Shown here one piece after another: positions 44,456 to 53,762 of a stretch of 64,000 nucleotides of DNA (positions are counted from its first letter, which is position 1; every line of letters starts with the position of its first letter). The stretch is from Chryseosolibacter indicum. Its GTDB lineage: Bacteria > Bacteroidota > Bacteroidia > Cytophagales > Cyclobacteriaceae. The notes under the pieces are model-generated. The model saw only the letters and a list, made by a program, of their open reading frames with translations. It searched no databases and was not told where the DNA came from. A program made the translations under genes and the position numbers. The stretch spans positions 47,830 through 111,829 of the forward strand of contig NZ_JAHESD010000011.1 in the NCBI RefSeq assembly GCF_018598585.1. Direction: 5' to 3'.

Positions 44456-47086
44456 CTAAAAACGTCCTGCTATAGCTACCCTCTTTTTGAAAGTTTTAAC
44501 CTGACCCTCGTCGTCGAATACTTCGAAGTAGATAAGGTACGCACCTACGTTGGCCTTCGTTCCTTTATCTGTATCGCCATCCCATCTAAGAAAACCTTCT
44601 GATGATAAGATTTCATTTTCAGCAATTGTTTTAATCTCAACACCTTGTGGACTATAAATCTTAACATTGGCAACATATCCGCCTTTATCAAACCGATAAT
44701 TTATCTGAGCAAAGTCAGTTTGGCCTGACAGCGGAAGAAAGATCTCAGGAATTACTTTAATAACATCCTCTTCCAGATATTCACCTCTTACTGTATTTGA
44801 ATTTACATATCCTGGTGTTGCAAATCCAGAAGCTGAGCTGGCAGATTTCCAATTGGCATTATTGCTAGTCGGCGTATTAACTGATATTCTTTCAAGAGAA
44901 ACGCCGTCATTATCTTTAACAAACATAGAATGCATTTTATCAGTGTAAGAAATTTGATCAACAACGGCACCTAACGTATCTGCTATTGCTATGCTGCCTT
45001 CATCATCATTCATACTGGGCAAGATGTTAACTTCAACAAAGGTTTCTTGTCTTGCCCTTGGATATTCATTCTTTAAAATTTCTGCATCAGTAGTTAACAC
45101 CAGATATTCACCAGGACTTACTAACTTATCTATAGGCGAAATAGCTCTGGTTTTATCCAAATGATCATCAACAATGTTGGCGATTACGAGATTCTTAAGA
45201 TTAAGATATTTAGAAGATCGATTGTATAACTCTATAAAATCTACTCCACCTGGCCGTGGATTAAAAAGTATTTCATTAATCACAATATCTGAAGCGCTAA
45301 TCTCTTCGGGCAAACCAAAACTTAAGCTGTTGTTTCGTTCGATCTCATTACCCGCGCAATCGAAGATGTTTGCTACTGTAACAGAATATAGCTTTCCCTT
45401 TTCAAGATCCGAGGACAACAGAAGTTCGATTTTTGAAAATGAATTATCTGTAAATGCTACGCTCGAGACATCAGTATCTTTTACCCAAAACGCTGCAGTT
45501 GGAGGAACAGAAGTATCAAGCTTTTCATCAAATGAAAGTAACAGCTTTTTTTCGGACAATGGAATTACAGATATTAATTGAGGAGGAGTAAGATCTGGTT
45601 TGTTTGCAAAAACAGAGTTTACTTTTCCGGGAGTGCCACCGGTTTCACTTTCGGAGGGAGTCCAATTTGTTTCTTCTGTACAATTATTTTCCGGATCTAT
45701 TAATTCAAGAGTCCATCCGCCTTCACGCTTGTCTTCATTTTGAAACCATTTCAGTAAGTAGTTTACAGAATCAATTTTTAGACCTTCACTATTTCTGATT
45801 ACAATGGCATCGCCGGCATTGTTTAAAGTAGGAAAGTTTGAAACTCCCATGACATAACCATACGAACCAAATAATGAGGAGGAGGTAGACGCGCAGATAA
45901 TGAGATATTCTGAAGGAAGAAGAATTTTATCAGCTAATGTGCCTGTTGAACTTCCATCTGTAATCTTCCATCCTTTTAAGTTGATAGGATTTTTGCTTCT
46001 GTTATAAAGCTCTATAAACTCAGCTTCTGGTAGGCCAACAGTGGGATTGGGATCAGAAAAGATTTCTGTAATTCTTATATCACGGTAAGACACAGGTAAT
46101 GGTTGAAAGTAAAAAAAGACTTTTGAAATTTCGGCAACATTAGCTGCGATGTCTTGTACTCCGGAAACTTTTATTGTTGATTCCGCGCCGTTTCTGAATT
46201 CTCTATTAAAAGTGAGTCCGACTGTCGAACCATTTATTAGCTCTACATGAGATGGATTTCCCAAACCATCAATAGAATAATTATTTAGGTTAGAAGCTGA
46301 AGAAGGATCTAGTTCTTCAGAGAAAGTAAGCAAAAGAGTTTTGTTGGATGTGGGATTAGCTGTTAATAGTTGAGGGGGTGATTTATCAATGCTAACGTTA
46401 AAATTGTCAAAGAAGAATTGCTTTGAACGTGAGGCAATGTATTTACAATAGATCCCGAAATACTTAGAGGTTAAATACGTGCTGTCTATAACCGAACCCT
46501 CTAAAGTATAAGTGCCAGTAATCCCAACATCAGTATATAATCTCCAAGTACCAATATTATCACGAGTTACCTTAACTTTAAGCGTTACTGTGCTTTGCCT
46601 TACTCGTGCGTCGGCGCCATCAATTATTTTTTCCCCTGCTGTTACTCCTGATTGTCTATAAAGACTTACTTCATCTAATGTATTTCCTATTTCTACATAA
46701 TAACCCTTTATTGCCCCACTTAGATTTTGTTGATCAGAAATAAGATACACACGTGTGAGATTATTTGATGATGTTTCAAAAGTCATCTTTACATTAAACT
46801 CCCAAATTGTATGATTAATAACATTGCTTAATGTTGACAAATATGAAACCGCTTCTACAGCAGGCGCGTCGAGCTGCAGTTGATTGCTTTCAACCTTAAA
46901 ATCGTTTTTTCCGTCTGCTCCTGTCCAAATCGGATTAGAAGTAAAATTTCCATCATCAAAACTGTCACTAACTTGAGCGAACGCTTGTTGGCTCGTACAT
47001 ATGCCAATTGAAACTATTGAAGTTAAAGTGGCGGTTAATAAAAAAAATTGTAAAGATTCTAATGATTTAATGAACGAGATGTACAT
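44456..47086 (-). CDS. Large exported protein with Ig-like and two lamin-tail domains
   Basis: An 876-residue surface or secreted protein with a signal region ending QQAFAQ. Order of parts: a concanavalin/LamG-like N-terminal domain (~38-225, SFDDGNFTSNPIWTG...), an Ig-like SbsA-type domain (LTFSEELDPSSASNLNNYSIDG), lamin-tail domain 1 (DIRITEIFSDPNP...EFIELYNRSKNPINLKGWKITDGS), a second Ig-like domain (SFDEKLDTSVPPTAAFW), lamin-tail domain 2 (DIVINEILFNPRPGGVDFIELYNRSS) and a FlgD-like/SbsA-like C-terminal part (RFDKGGYVANVKIYSPQGVEI...GTKANVGAYLIYFEVFD). The end resembles gliding/type IX-associated C-termini, but I cannot identify the signal firmly. The function is probably adhesion or wall binding. 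Confidence 0.82.
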   Translation of the reverse strand: MYISFIKSLESLQFFLLTATLTSIVSIGICTSQQAFAQVSDSFDDGNFTSNPIWTGADGKNDFKVESNQLQLDAPAVEAVSYLSTLSNVINHTIWEFNVKMTFETSSNNLTRVYLISDQQNLSGAIKGYYVEIGNTLDEVSLYRQSGVTAGEKIIDGADARVRQSTVTLKVKVTRDNIGTWRLYTDVGITGTYTLEGSVIDSTYLTSKYFGIYCKYIASRSKQFFFDNFNVSIDKSPPQLLTANPTSNKTLLLTFSEELDPSSASNLNNYSIDGLGNPSHVELINGSTVGLTFNREFRNGAESTIKVSGVQDIAANVAEISKVFFYFQPLPVSYRDIRITEIFSDPNPTVGLPEAEFIELYNRSKNPINLKGWKITDGSSTGTLADKILLPSEYLIICASTSSSLFGSYGYVMGVSNFPTLNNAGDAIVIRNSEGLKIDSVNYLLKWFQNEDKREGGWTLELIDPENNCTEETNWTPSESETGGTPGKVNSVFANKPDLTPPQLISVIPLSEKKLLLSFDEKLDTSVPPTAAFWVKDTDVSSVAFTDNSFSKIELLLSSDLEKGKLYSVTVANIFDCAGNEIERNNSLSFGLPEEISASDIVINEILFNPRPGGVDFIELYNRSSKYLNLKNLVIANIVDDHLDKTRAISPIDKLVSPGEYLVLTTDAEILKNEYPRARQETFVEVNILPSMNDDEGSIAIADTLGAVVDQISYTDKMHSMFVKDNDGVSLERISVNTPTSNNANWKSASSASGFATPGYVNSNTVRGEYLEEDVIKVIPEIFLPLSGQTDFAQINYRFDKGGYVANVKIYSPQGVEIKTIAENEILSSEGFLRWDGDTDKGTKANVGAYLIYFEVFDDEGQVKTFKKRVAIAGRF

Positions 47087-47102
47087 GTAGAGAGGGATTC
47101 AT

Positions 47103-47110
47103 TATTTTTG
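47103..47110 (+). promoter_or_regulatory. Bacteroidota -7 promoter element of asd
   Basis: TATTTTTG fits TAnnTTTG exactly and lies 24 nt before the asd ATG, in the 48-nt divergent gap with the lamin-tail gene. No clear -33 element is visible. Confidence 0.5.
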
Positions 47111-47134
47111 TAACCCTTAAATTTAAAAAACAAA

Positions 47135-48127
47135 ATGAAACTTGCAGTAGTAGGTGCCACAGGATTAGTGGGCCAGGAAATTCTAAAAGTGCTGGAGGAG
47201 CGTAATTTTCCCTTTGATGAATTGTATTTGGTAGCCTCCGCCAAATCAGTAGGTCAGGCAATGAAGTTTAAGGGTAAGGAATACAAGATAAAGAGCATTG
47301 AAGAAACTTGTAAGTTAGCACCGGATGTAGCTATTTTCTCTGCAGGCGGTGGTACGTCGCTGGAATGGGCTCCGAAGTTTGCTGAAGTCGGGACAATCGT
47401 TATAGATAACTCTTCTGCATGGAGAATGGACCCTACGAAAAAGCTTATTGTTCCAGAAATTAACGGACACGAGATTACAATTGACGATAGAATTATAGCG
47501 AACCCTAATTGCTCGACCATTCAAATGGTATTGGCATTGGCTCCGCTTCACGTTAAATATAAACTAAAGAGAATTGTTGTTTCTACGTATCAGTCGGTAA
47601 CGGGCACAGGTAAAGACGCTGTTCAGCAAATGATGAACGAGCGCCAGGGAATAGACGGACCAAAAGTTTATCCTCATCCTATAGATATGAACGCTTTGCC
47701 TCATATTGATTCATTCCTAGATAACGGCTATACCAAGGAAGAGATGAAAATGGTGAATGAAACCAGAAAGATCCTTGGAGATCAATCAATTGGTGTAACA
47801 TCGACAACTGTTAGAATACCATCTATTGGCGGCCATTCAGAGGCTGTGAACGTACAATTCGATAATGATTTTAACATCAGTGAGGTTCGTTCAATTCTGG
47901 CTACCACACCAGGGGTAATTGTTCAGGACGATCCGAAGAATAACGTTTACCCAATGCCGATCAATTCCAAAGGTCGCGATGAGGTATTTGTTGGAAGAAT
48001 TCGCAGAGACGAGTCCCAGCCAAATACCTTAAACATGTGGATTGTTGCTGATAACCTTAGGAAAGGTGCCGCAACGAATGCTGTTCAGATTGCTGAATTT
48101 ATGATGGAAAGAAGCCTGGTGGTGTAG
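47135..48127 (+). CDS. asd: Aspartate-semialdehyde dehydrogenase
   Basis: A 330-residue NADP-dependent enzyme that reduces aspartyl phosphate to aspartate semialdehyde, feeding lysine/diaminopimelate, threonine and methionine synthesis. Motifs: N-terminal nucleotide loop VVGATGLVGQEIL (~residue 5), IDNSSAWRMD (~91), the active-site Cys in IANPNCSTIQMVLAL (~126), VSTYQSVTGTGKDAVQQM (~150) and the catalytic His in RIPSIGGHSEAVNVQF (~228). The length and motif order match the Gram-positive/Bacteroidota subtype. It is a single gene, divergent from the lamin-tail gene. Confidence 0.97.
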   Translation: MKLAVVGATGLVGQEILKVLEERNFPFDELYLVASAKSVGQAMKFKGKEYKIKSIEETCKLAPDVAIFSAGGGTSLEWAPKFAEVGTIVIDNSSAWRMDPTKKLIVPEINGHEITIDDRIIANPNCSTIQMVLALAPLHVKYKLKRIVVSTYQSVTGTGKDAVQQMMNERQGIDGPKVYPHPIDMNALPHIDSFLDNGYTKEEMKMVNETRKILGDQSIGVTSTTVRIPSIGGHSEAVNVQFDNDFNISEVRSILATTPGVIVQDDPKNNVYPMPINSKGRDEVFVGRIRRDESQPNTLNMWIVADNLRKGAATNAVQIAEFMMERSLVV

Positions 48128-48158
48128 AACTTCCAGATAAATAGGAAGCAAATTTAAT

Positions 48159-48196
48159 GGTCATTGGTCAATAGGAATTTCTAAAGGCCAATGACC
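48159..48196. repeat. Inverted repeat downstream of asd (possible terminator)
   Basis: GGTCATTGG (48159-48167) pairs perfectly with CCAATGACC (48188-48196), loop 20 nt, followed by TGTTGATTTTGTG. The position 31 nt after asd suits a terminator, but the long loop and weak T-tract also allow a remnant of a dispersed repeat. Confidence 0.45.
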
Positions 48197-48362
48197 TGTT
48201 GATTTTGTGTTCGCCCTTAATATGGACAGATTTGCCAAATTGCTGCCTTAAGAATAATTTCAGTTTTATAAAGAAGTAGGTAAGGCTATGGTGAAGCCAT
48301 CCTACGCTAAAGTCAGAAAACAGAATTAAATTTTGAGATAAAAAAATCAGAAGGGATAGTAT

Positions 48363-49067
48363 CTACTGGGTAGCTGCAATACAAGCGATACTCAACTCTT
48401 TACAATTAGCCTTAATTAAAGCCTGACCGGCAGCTTCAAGGGTTGCACCGGTAGTAACAACATCATCAATAAGCAAGATTCTTTTTCCTGATATTGCCTC
48501 GGCTTGCGTTACCTCAAATACCGATTTTACATTTTGCCACCGTTTTAATTTTGATCTCCTGGTTTGGGTTTCTGTTTGGGTGGTTCTTACTAAAAACTCA
48601 TCCCGACAAGGAATTTGTAATACTTCCGCCAATCCAATTCCGAACTCCTCACTTTGGTTATAACCTCTTTGCTTGAACCGGGAGCGATGCAAGGGAATTG
48701 GAACTATAAGATCAAACTTATCCTTAAAGCCGTTATTCATCAATTCATTTCCATAAACACGGCCCAGCATCCTGCCAAATTCAGGTTTATTCTTATACTT
48801 CAATGAATGGAGCACACGTTGAACTTTACCACCCTTCACAAATTTGAAAAACGACATTACATAAAGAACGGAAAGTCGCCCGCTAAGCTTAACAAAGAAA
48901 GGGTTCTCTCTATCAAGATGATAGTTGGATCTTGGGAGATCAAGTATACATTTGGTACAAATAAAATCTTCACCTTTCACTAAAGCGTTGTGGCAGGAAA
49001 CGCAGTAATGGGGGAAGAAAAGAGAAACAAAGTCTCCCAATATCTCAGCAGCAAATGTTTTTGTCAA
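48363..49067 (-). CDS. ComF-family phosphoribosyltransferase-like protein
   Basis: A 234-residue protein with an N-terminal four-cysteine zinc ribbon (YCVSCHNALVKGEDFICTKC, ~residue 20-40) and a phosphoribosyltransferase domain with the PRPP loop RILLIDDVVTTGATLEAAGQAL (~192). LIVPIPLHRSRFKQRGYNQSEE (~120) is the other family signature. ComF homologues are needed for DNA uptake in competent bacteria. The start seems to be TTG at 49067, since no ATG is in frame before the zinc ribbon. It is transcribed alone, divergent from the following array. Confidence 0.92.
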   Translation of the reverse strand: MTKTFAAEILGDFVSLFFPHYCVSCHNALVKGEDFICTKCILDLPRSNYHLDRENPFFVKLSGRLSVLYVMSFFKFVKGGKVQRVLHSLKYKNKPEFGRMLGRVYGNELMNNGFKDKFDLIVPIPLHRSRFKQRGYNQSEEFGIGLAEVLQIPCRDEFLVRTTQTETQTRRSKLKRWQNVKSVFEVTQAEAISGKRILLIDDVVTTGATLEAAGQALIKANCKELSIACIAATQ

Positions 49068-49127
49068 ATGAATAATATCTTTGTCAAACTAAAATAATTA
49101 TAAAAAAGTTAAGAGAGTTATATACTT

Positions 49128-49469
49128 ATGGGACTAGTAGAAGATTTTAATGGATATCGTAGCAAGATGAACGAAAAGATCATGGCATCTGAAAGCCTGA
49201 TCATTAAGAGAATTTTCAACCTTGATACCAATGCTTATACAGAAGGCCACCTGGATGTGAAGTCAAAAGAGCTTATCGGCCTCACCTGTTCCCTTGTTCT
49301 CCGTTGTGATGATTGCGTGAGGTATCACCTTGGAAAATGTAAGGAGGTTGGATTTAAAACCGAGGAAGTTCATGAAGCGATGGGTGTAGCAACATTAATT
49401 GGGGGTACTATTGTTATACCACACTTAAGAAGAGCTTTTGAATATTGGGAGGAACTTCAGAATGTTTAA
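49128..49469 (+). CDS. Carboxymuconolactone decarboxylase/AhpD-like protein
   Basis: A 113-residue all-helical protein of the CMD/AhpD family. The redox motif is CDDC followed by VRYHLGKC (~residue 63: SLVLRCDDCVRYHLGKCKEVG), the usual CxxC-x3-H arrangement. It is probably a peroxide-related or thiol-reducing enzyme; AhpD works with AhpC, but no ahpC is near. The stop overlaps the start of the next gene by 8 nt, so they are translationally coupled. Confidence 0.88.
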   Translation: MGLVEDFNGYRSKMNEKIMASESLIIKRIFNLDTNAYTEGHLDVKSKELIGLTCSLVLRCDDCVRYHLGKCKEVGFKTEEVHEAMGVATLIGGTIVIPHLRRAFEYWEELQNV

Positions 49470-49842
49470 ACGTGACCTTGACCTGGAGAGAAAATGGAAT
49501 GCACTTCTGGAAGACATTAAAGATATTGTCGGTAAGAGGCCTAAAGATTTGAATGGAGTTTTGTTTTTGATCGGAGTTCAGGAGTTAGGCCAGGGAAAGA
49601 AGAATTTCTCAAAAGAGGAAAAGCAAGACCTGATGCATATCGGAATTTGTAAAGTACTTAGCCTTGCAGGCTATTACGAGCTTGACGGTCACGACAAAGA
49701 CGGCTGGCCTCATTGGAAATTGATAAAGAAGTTGCCGCACTTTGATTTATTGGAACAGGAGAAACTTCTCAAGATCCATGTGATGGAGTATTTTGAAAAA
49801 GAGTACGAATGGACCTATACAGAACCCCCTCCAACTACGTGA
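49462..49842 (+). CDS. Small conserved-looking protein of unknown function
   Basis: A 126-residue cytoplasmic protein starting MFKRDLDLERKWNALLEDIKDIVGKRPKDLNGVLFLIGVQELG. It is helical, with a late segment GYYELDGHDKDGWPHWKLIKKLPHF that holds conserved-looking D, H and W residues. No signal, membrane segment or known motif is visible. I use ATG 49462, which overlaps the CMD gene stop by 8 nt; an earlier ATG would overlap it by 32 nt. I do not recognise the family. Confidence 0.7.
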   Translation: MFKRDLDLERKWNALLEDIKDIVGKRPKDLNGVLFLIGVQELGQGKKNFSKEEKQDLMHIGICKVLSLAGYYELDGHDKDGWPHWKLIKKLPHFDLLEQEKLLKIHVMEYFEKEYEWTYTEPPPTT

Positions 49843-49850
49843 TTTGATCG

Positions 49851-49866
49851 TGTTTTACGTGGAACA
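49851..49866. promoter_or_regulatory. Candidate ParB-binding site (parS), degenerate copy
   Basis: TGTTTTACGTGGAACA differs from the three parS copies at 54.2 kb only at two positions of the left half-site. It lies just after the 126-residue gene and before the DUF4175-type gene, about 9 kb from the candidate origin. Confidence 0.6.
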
Positions 49867-49960
49867 ATTTGTTTAACAATTAATAGAAATTAAATTAGTT
49901 CTTTACTCAACTTTTGAGTTGTGGAGTGCGTGCTTTAAAAAAACTAAATTCCAAGGAAAG

Positions 49961-52900
49961 ATGAGCGCTGGAGCAGGACGTATTGAGCAAAAGATTAAGT
50001 CTTTTCAAAAGAAGTATTACCTCAATATTTTCATTAGGGGTATTATTCTGACTTTGTCTATCCTTATAGGATACCTCGTTTTGGCATCATTGCTCGAACA
50101 CAATTTGTGGTTAAGCCAATGGGCCCGCTTAACTATTCTGATTACATTTTTTGGTACGGCAGGGTATTGCGTTTACAAGTTTCTAAACGAACCCCTGCAA
50201 TGGTGGCTGGCAAGAAGAGGTATTAATGATGAAGAAACGGCAAAGATTATAGGTAGTGCGATACCAACCATTAAGGACAGGCTGCTGAATCTTATTCAGC
50301 TCTCTTCAAGCAAACAAGAATCTGCATTAACTTTTGCAAGTGTCGAACAAAAATCGCGGGAGTTTGATCCTATTGTTTTTGATCGCGCCATAGACTTAAG
50401 TGAAAATAAAAGGTACTTAAAGTACTTGGCAATTCCTTTAGGCATCGTACTGGTTATCCTCATCTTTAACCAGAGCATTATCACAAAAAGCACGGACCGT
50501 ATTATGCATTTTAACAGAGAGTACGCTCCTGAAGCACCTTTTAACTTTATTGTTAAGAACAATGGGCTAACTGCATTTTATAACGAAGACTTTACTTTTA
50601 AAGTGCAGCTTACCGGGTCAGCGGTTCCCTCAAGTGCTTACATCATATCCAAGGGGCAGCGTTTAAAACTGGAGCATACGGGCAATGGCGAGTTTCAATA
50701 TCTGTTTGAACGTATACAAGAACCTATTCAACTGCAGGTTGAAGCAGCAGGATTTTTCTCTGATTTGTATACAATAGAAATGGTTAACAGACCAGAAATG
50801 GCTCGCTTTAATGTTGAGTTGGAATTTCCAAGGTATTTACAGCGTAAAAATGAGCGTCTGGCAAACGCAGGAAATCTAGAGATTCCGGAAGGCACAAACG
50901 TAAAATGGAACTTAAAGACAATACATGCAGAAAGAGCATCCATTACTTTCTTTTCTGATAAATCATCAAACTCCGTACAAAACACTGGTAATGAGACATT
51001 TACTTTTGAAAAGAAGTTTAATAATCCCGATCAGTATGAGATTATTTTAGAAAACGATAAGAGTAAAAACAAAGAGAAGATCTTTTACCAGATTGAAGTA
51101 ATTAAAGATCAATATCCTCAAATCGCTGTTAATAATTTTAAAGACTCTGTATTATATAAAAGAGTAATGCTGGGCGGAATGATAGGAGATGATTACGGCG
51201 TAACAGAATTAACATTACACTTTACAGTTAAAGACGAGGACCAAAGAGACATTACAAAGCGCTCAATAAGAATCCCGATTTCAAAAAATCAGGTTCAACA
51301 AAATTTCTTCTACAACTGGGCTGTCGATTCCCTAAAGCTCAAGCCGGGCCAGCACCTCGAATATTATCTACAAGTATTTGATAATGACGGAGTTAACGGT
51401 AGAAAATCAACGAAGAGCAGTAGTTATACATTTTTGGTACCTACAGAAGAAAACCTGGTAGCACAGATTTCAAAATCACAATCTCAAACGCAACATAAAA
51501 TTGATCAAAGCTTTAATAAAGCCAACAAGCTACAAGATCAAATTGAACAGGCAAATCAGAAGCTGAAGGGCAAGCAATCTCTCGATTGGCAAGACAAGAA
51601 GATGTTGGAAGATATTCTTCAACAGAAGCAAGGGCTTGACCAAATTGTTCAACAGCTAAAAGAGGAGAATAAATTATTGGATGAAAAGAAGAACGCTTTC
51701 ACTGAACAGAATGAACGCATCAAAGAGAAAGCACAGCAACTACAAAAACTGATGGACGAGTTATTGGATGAAGAAACCAAGAAACTTTTTGAAGAATTAC
51801 AAAAGCTATTGAAAGAGAATGCTGATGTAAACCAACTTCAAAAGTTAATGGATAAACTTAATCAAAACACTAACAACCTGGAGAAAGAACTTGAGCGGAC
51901 ATTAGAATTATTTAAAGAACTACAATACGAGTTTAAGCTTGATCAGACTGTTCAAGACTTGAAGAAACAGGTAGAAGAGCAAAAATCTTTATTGGAGAAA
52001 ACTGAATCTCTAGAGAGAGAGAACAAGCCTAATGGCAAGTCAGACAAAGATCAGAAAGGTCAGAATCAAAAGAATCAGGAACAGAAGGATAGTAACCAGG
52101 AGCAAAATAGTCAGAACGAAAACTCTCCTGAGAGTCTTGCAAACGAGCAGGAGGACTTAATGCAGAAGTTTAAAGAAACCTCTGAAAAAATGGAAGAGCT
52201 TGAGAAGATGGGTGATGAGCTTAACAAAGATGAAGAACTTCCTTCTGAACAAGAGAAAGAACAAATCCAGCAAGAGCAACAACAAAGTAAGGAACAGCTA
52301 GAACAGAAGAATCCGTCTAAAGCTAGAACTCCTCAGAAGAACGCCCTTCAAAAGATGCAGCAAATGCAGCAGAAGATGGAAGGAATGCAGAACTCCATGA
52401 TGATGGAGATGGATATGCAAAATCTGGAGTCACTAAGACAAATCATTCACGGGCTGGTAAAGCTTTCATTCGACCAAGAGAATTTAATGAAGGAGTTTAA
52501 TGAACTCCAACAAAATGATCCACGGTTCAACCTCCTTGCTCAACGGGAGATCAAGCTACGAGACGACTCGAAAGTACTTGAAGACAGTTTGCTTGCTTTA
52601 GGCAAAAAAGATCCGATGATGGGTGGCTTCATTACAAAAGAGATTGGAGAATTAAATAACCACCTGGAGAAGGTTATTGAGGCTAATAAAGAGAGAAAGA
52701 GGCCACAGGCCTCCAGCGAAATGCAAATGACGATGACGTCTATTAATAACCTTGCCTTAATGCTCGACGATCATTTTGATATGATGATGCAGATGATGGC
52801 GAATGCAAAGCCTTCAATGAAGAAGTCAAATCAAAAAGGGCAGAAGCCTAGCTTAAGCCAAATGCAGCAGCAGTTAAACCAGAAAATCCAGGATTTAAAG

Positions 52901-53344
52901 AACAGTGGCAAAGGCGGCAGAGAGCTTTCAGAAGAGTTAGCTAAGATGGCGGCGGAGCAGGAGCGAATTCGCAGAGCACTTCAGGAGATGCAGGAGAAGA
53001 TGAAGAAAGAAGGAAAAATGCCAGGGGGAGATCTCCCAAGTAAAATGGAACAAACTGAAATGGACCTTGTTAATAAGCAATTGACAGATCAGCTCATCAA
53101 AAGGCAAAAAGAGATAATGACACGTTTGTTAGACGCAGAAAAATCAATGCGTGAACAAAACATGGATGAAGAACGAAAAGGGGAAACAGCGAAGGAGTAC
53201 GAGCAGGAAATGCCGAAGGCGTTTGAAGAGTACTTGAGGCTTAAAGAAAAAGAAGTAGAATTGTTAAAGACGGTACCACCAAAATTATATCCTTATTACA
53301 AGAAGGAAGTAAGTGAGTACTTTAAAAGAATGGGAACCAACTAA
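49961..53344 (+). CDS. DUF4175-type membrane protein with a giant coiled-coil domain
   Basis: About 1127 residues. The N-terminus has two membrane segments (IFIRGIILTLSILIGYLVLASL and LTILITFFGTAGYCVY) and a third near residue 150 (YLKYLAIPLGIVLVILIF). Then come ~330 residues of beta-rich sequence and ~600 residues of heptad-repeat coiled coil very rich in Q, K, E and M, ending in a helical region with EQERIRRALQEMQEKMKKEG. It fits the DUF4175 family of Bacteroidota as I know it; the function is unknown. I chose ATG 49961 (MSAGAGRIEQK). It precedes the HATPase gene by 13 nt and is part of the ori-side array. Confidence 0.85.
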   Translation: MSAGAGRIEQKIKSFQKKYYLNIFIRGIILTLSILIGYLVLASLLEHNLWLSQWARLTILITFFGTAGYCVYKFLNEPLQWWLARRGINDEETAKIIGSAIPTIKDRLLNLIQLSSSKQESALTFASVEQKSREFDPIVFDRAIDLSENKRYLKYLAIPLGIVLVILIFNQSIITKSTDRIMHFNREYAPEAPFNFIVKNNGLTAFYNEDFTFKVQLTGSAVPSSAYIISKGQRLKLEHTGNGEFQYLFERIQEPIQLQVEAAGFFSDLYTIEMVNRPEMARFNVELEFPRYLQRKNERLANAGNLEIPEGTNVKWNLKTIHAERASITFFSDKSSNSVQNTGNETFTFEKKFNNPDQYEIILENDKSKNKEKIFYQIEVIKDQYPQIAVNNFKDSVLYKRVMLGGMIGDDYGVTELTLHFTVKDEDQRDITKRSIRIPISKNQVQQNFFYNWAVDSLKLKPGQHLEYYLQVFDNDGVNGRKSTKSSSYTFLVPTEENLVAQISKSQSQTQHKIDQSFNKANKLQDQIEQANQKLKGKQSLDWQDKKMLEDILQQKQGLDQIVQQLKEENKLLDEKKNAFTEQNERIKEKAQQLQKLMDELLDEETKKLFEELQKLLKENADVNQLQKLMDKLNQNTNNLEKELERTLELFKELQYEFKLDQTVQDLKKQVEEQKSLLEKTESLERENKPNGKSDKDQKGQNQKNQEQKDSNQEQNSQNENSPESLANEQEDLMQKFKETSEKMEELEKMGDELNKDEELPSEQEKEQIQQEQQQSKEQLEQKNPSKARTPQKNALQKMQQMQQKMEGMQNSMMMEMDMQNLESLRQIIHGLVKLSFDQENLMKEFNELQQNDPRFNLLAQREIKLRDDSKVLEDSLLALGKKDPMMGGFITKEIGELNNHLEKVIEANKERKRPQASSEMQMTMTSINNLALMLDDHFDMMMQMMANAKPSMKKSNQKGQKPSLSQMQQQLNQKIQDLKNSGKGGRELSEELAKMAAEQERIRRALQEMQEKMKKEGKMPGGDLPSKMEQTEMDLVNKQLTDQLIKRQKEIMTRLLDAEKSMREQNMDEERKGETAKEYEQEMPKAFEEYLRLKEKEVELLKTVPPKLYPYYKKEVSEYFKRMGTN

Positions 53345-53357
53345 CCTTAATAGATTC

Positions 53358-53762
53358 ATGAATACCATTAATATCCAAGTGCCTTCTCTAGCAGAAAACA
53401 TTCGGATGATCGAAAGCTTTATTGACAACGCCAAAGAGCGATTTCACCTTGATGATGATATTTATGGTAATATCATGATTGCCGTAACTGAAGCTGTAAA
53501 CAACGCGATTAAGCACGGCAACAATAGCGATAGGAGTAAGAACGTGCAACTCACCCTGCATTTCCAAGAGAGCCTGATTAAATTCACTGTAAAAGATGAA
53601 GGCAGTGGTTTTGATCATCATAACCTCCCTGACCCCACAGCACCTGAAAATATAGAGAAACCAGGAGGAAGAGGCATCTTTTTAATGAAGCACCTATCGG
53701 ACGAGGTTGAATTTAAAGACAACGGACGAATTGTGGAACTTAGTTTTTACATGAACACGTAA
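53358..53762 (+). CDS. HATPase-domain protein (anti-sigma factor RsbW/SpoIIAB-like)
   Basis: A 134-residue stand-alone GHKL ATPase. The N box is IMIAVTEAVNNAIKHGN (~residue 35), G1 is DEGSGFD (~80) and G2 is GGRGIFLMKHL (~101). RsbW/SpoIIAB proteins phosphorylate an antagonist and hold a sigma factor; neither partner is near. I use ATG 53358, 13 nt after the DUF4175 gene; an ATG at 53313 would overlap it. The last base of its stop is the A of the ybeY start (TAATG overlap). Confidence 0.9.
   Translation: MNTINIQVPSLAENIRMIESFIDNAKERFHLDDDIYGNIMIAVTEAVNNAIKHGNNSDRSKNVQLTLHFQESLIKFTVKDEGSGFDHHNLPDPTAPENIEKPGGRGIFLMKHLSDEVEFKDNGRIVELSFYMNT

Noticed and set aside
45174..45581. 135-codon open frame opposite the lamin-tail gene
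   Set aside because: Antisense shadow of a real gene with clear domains.
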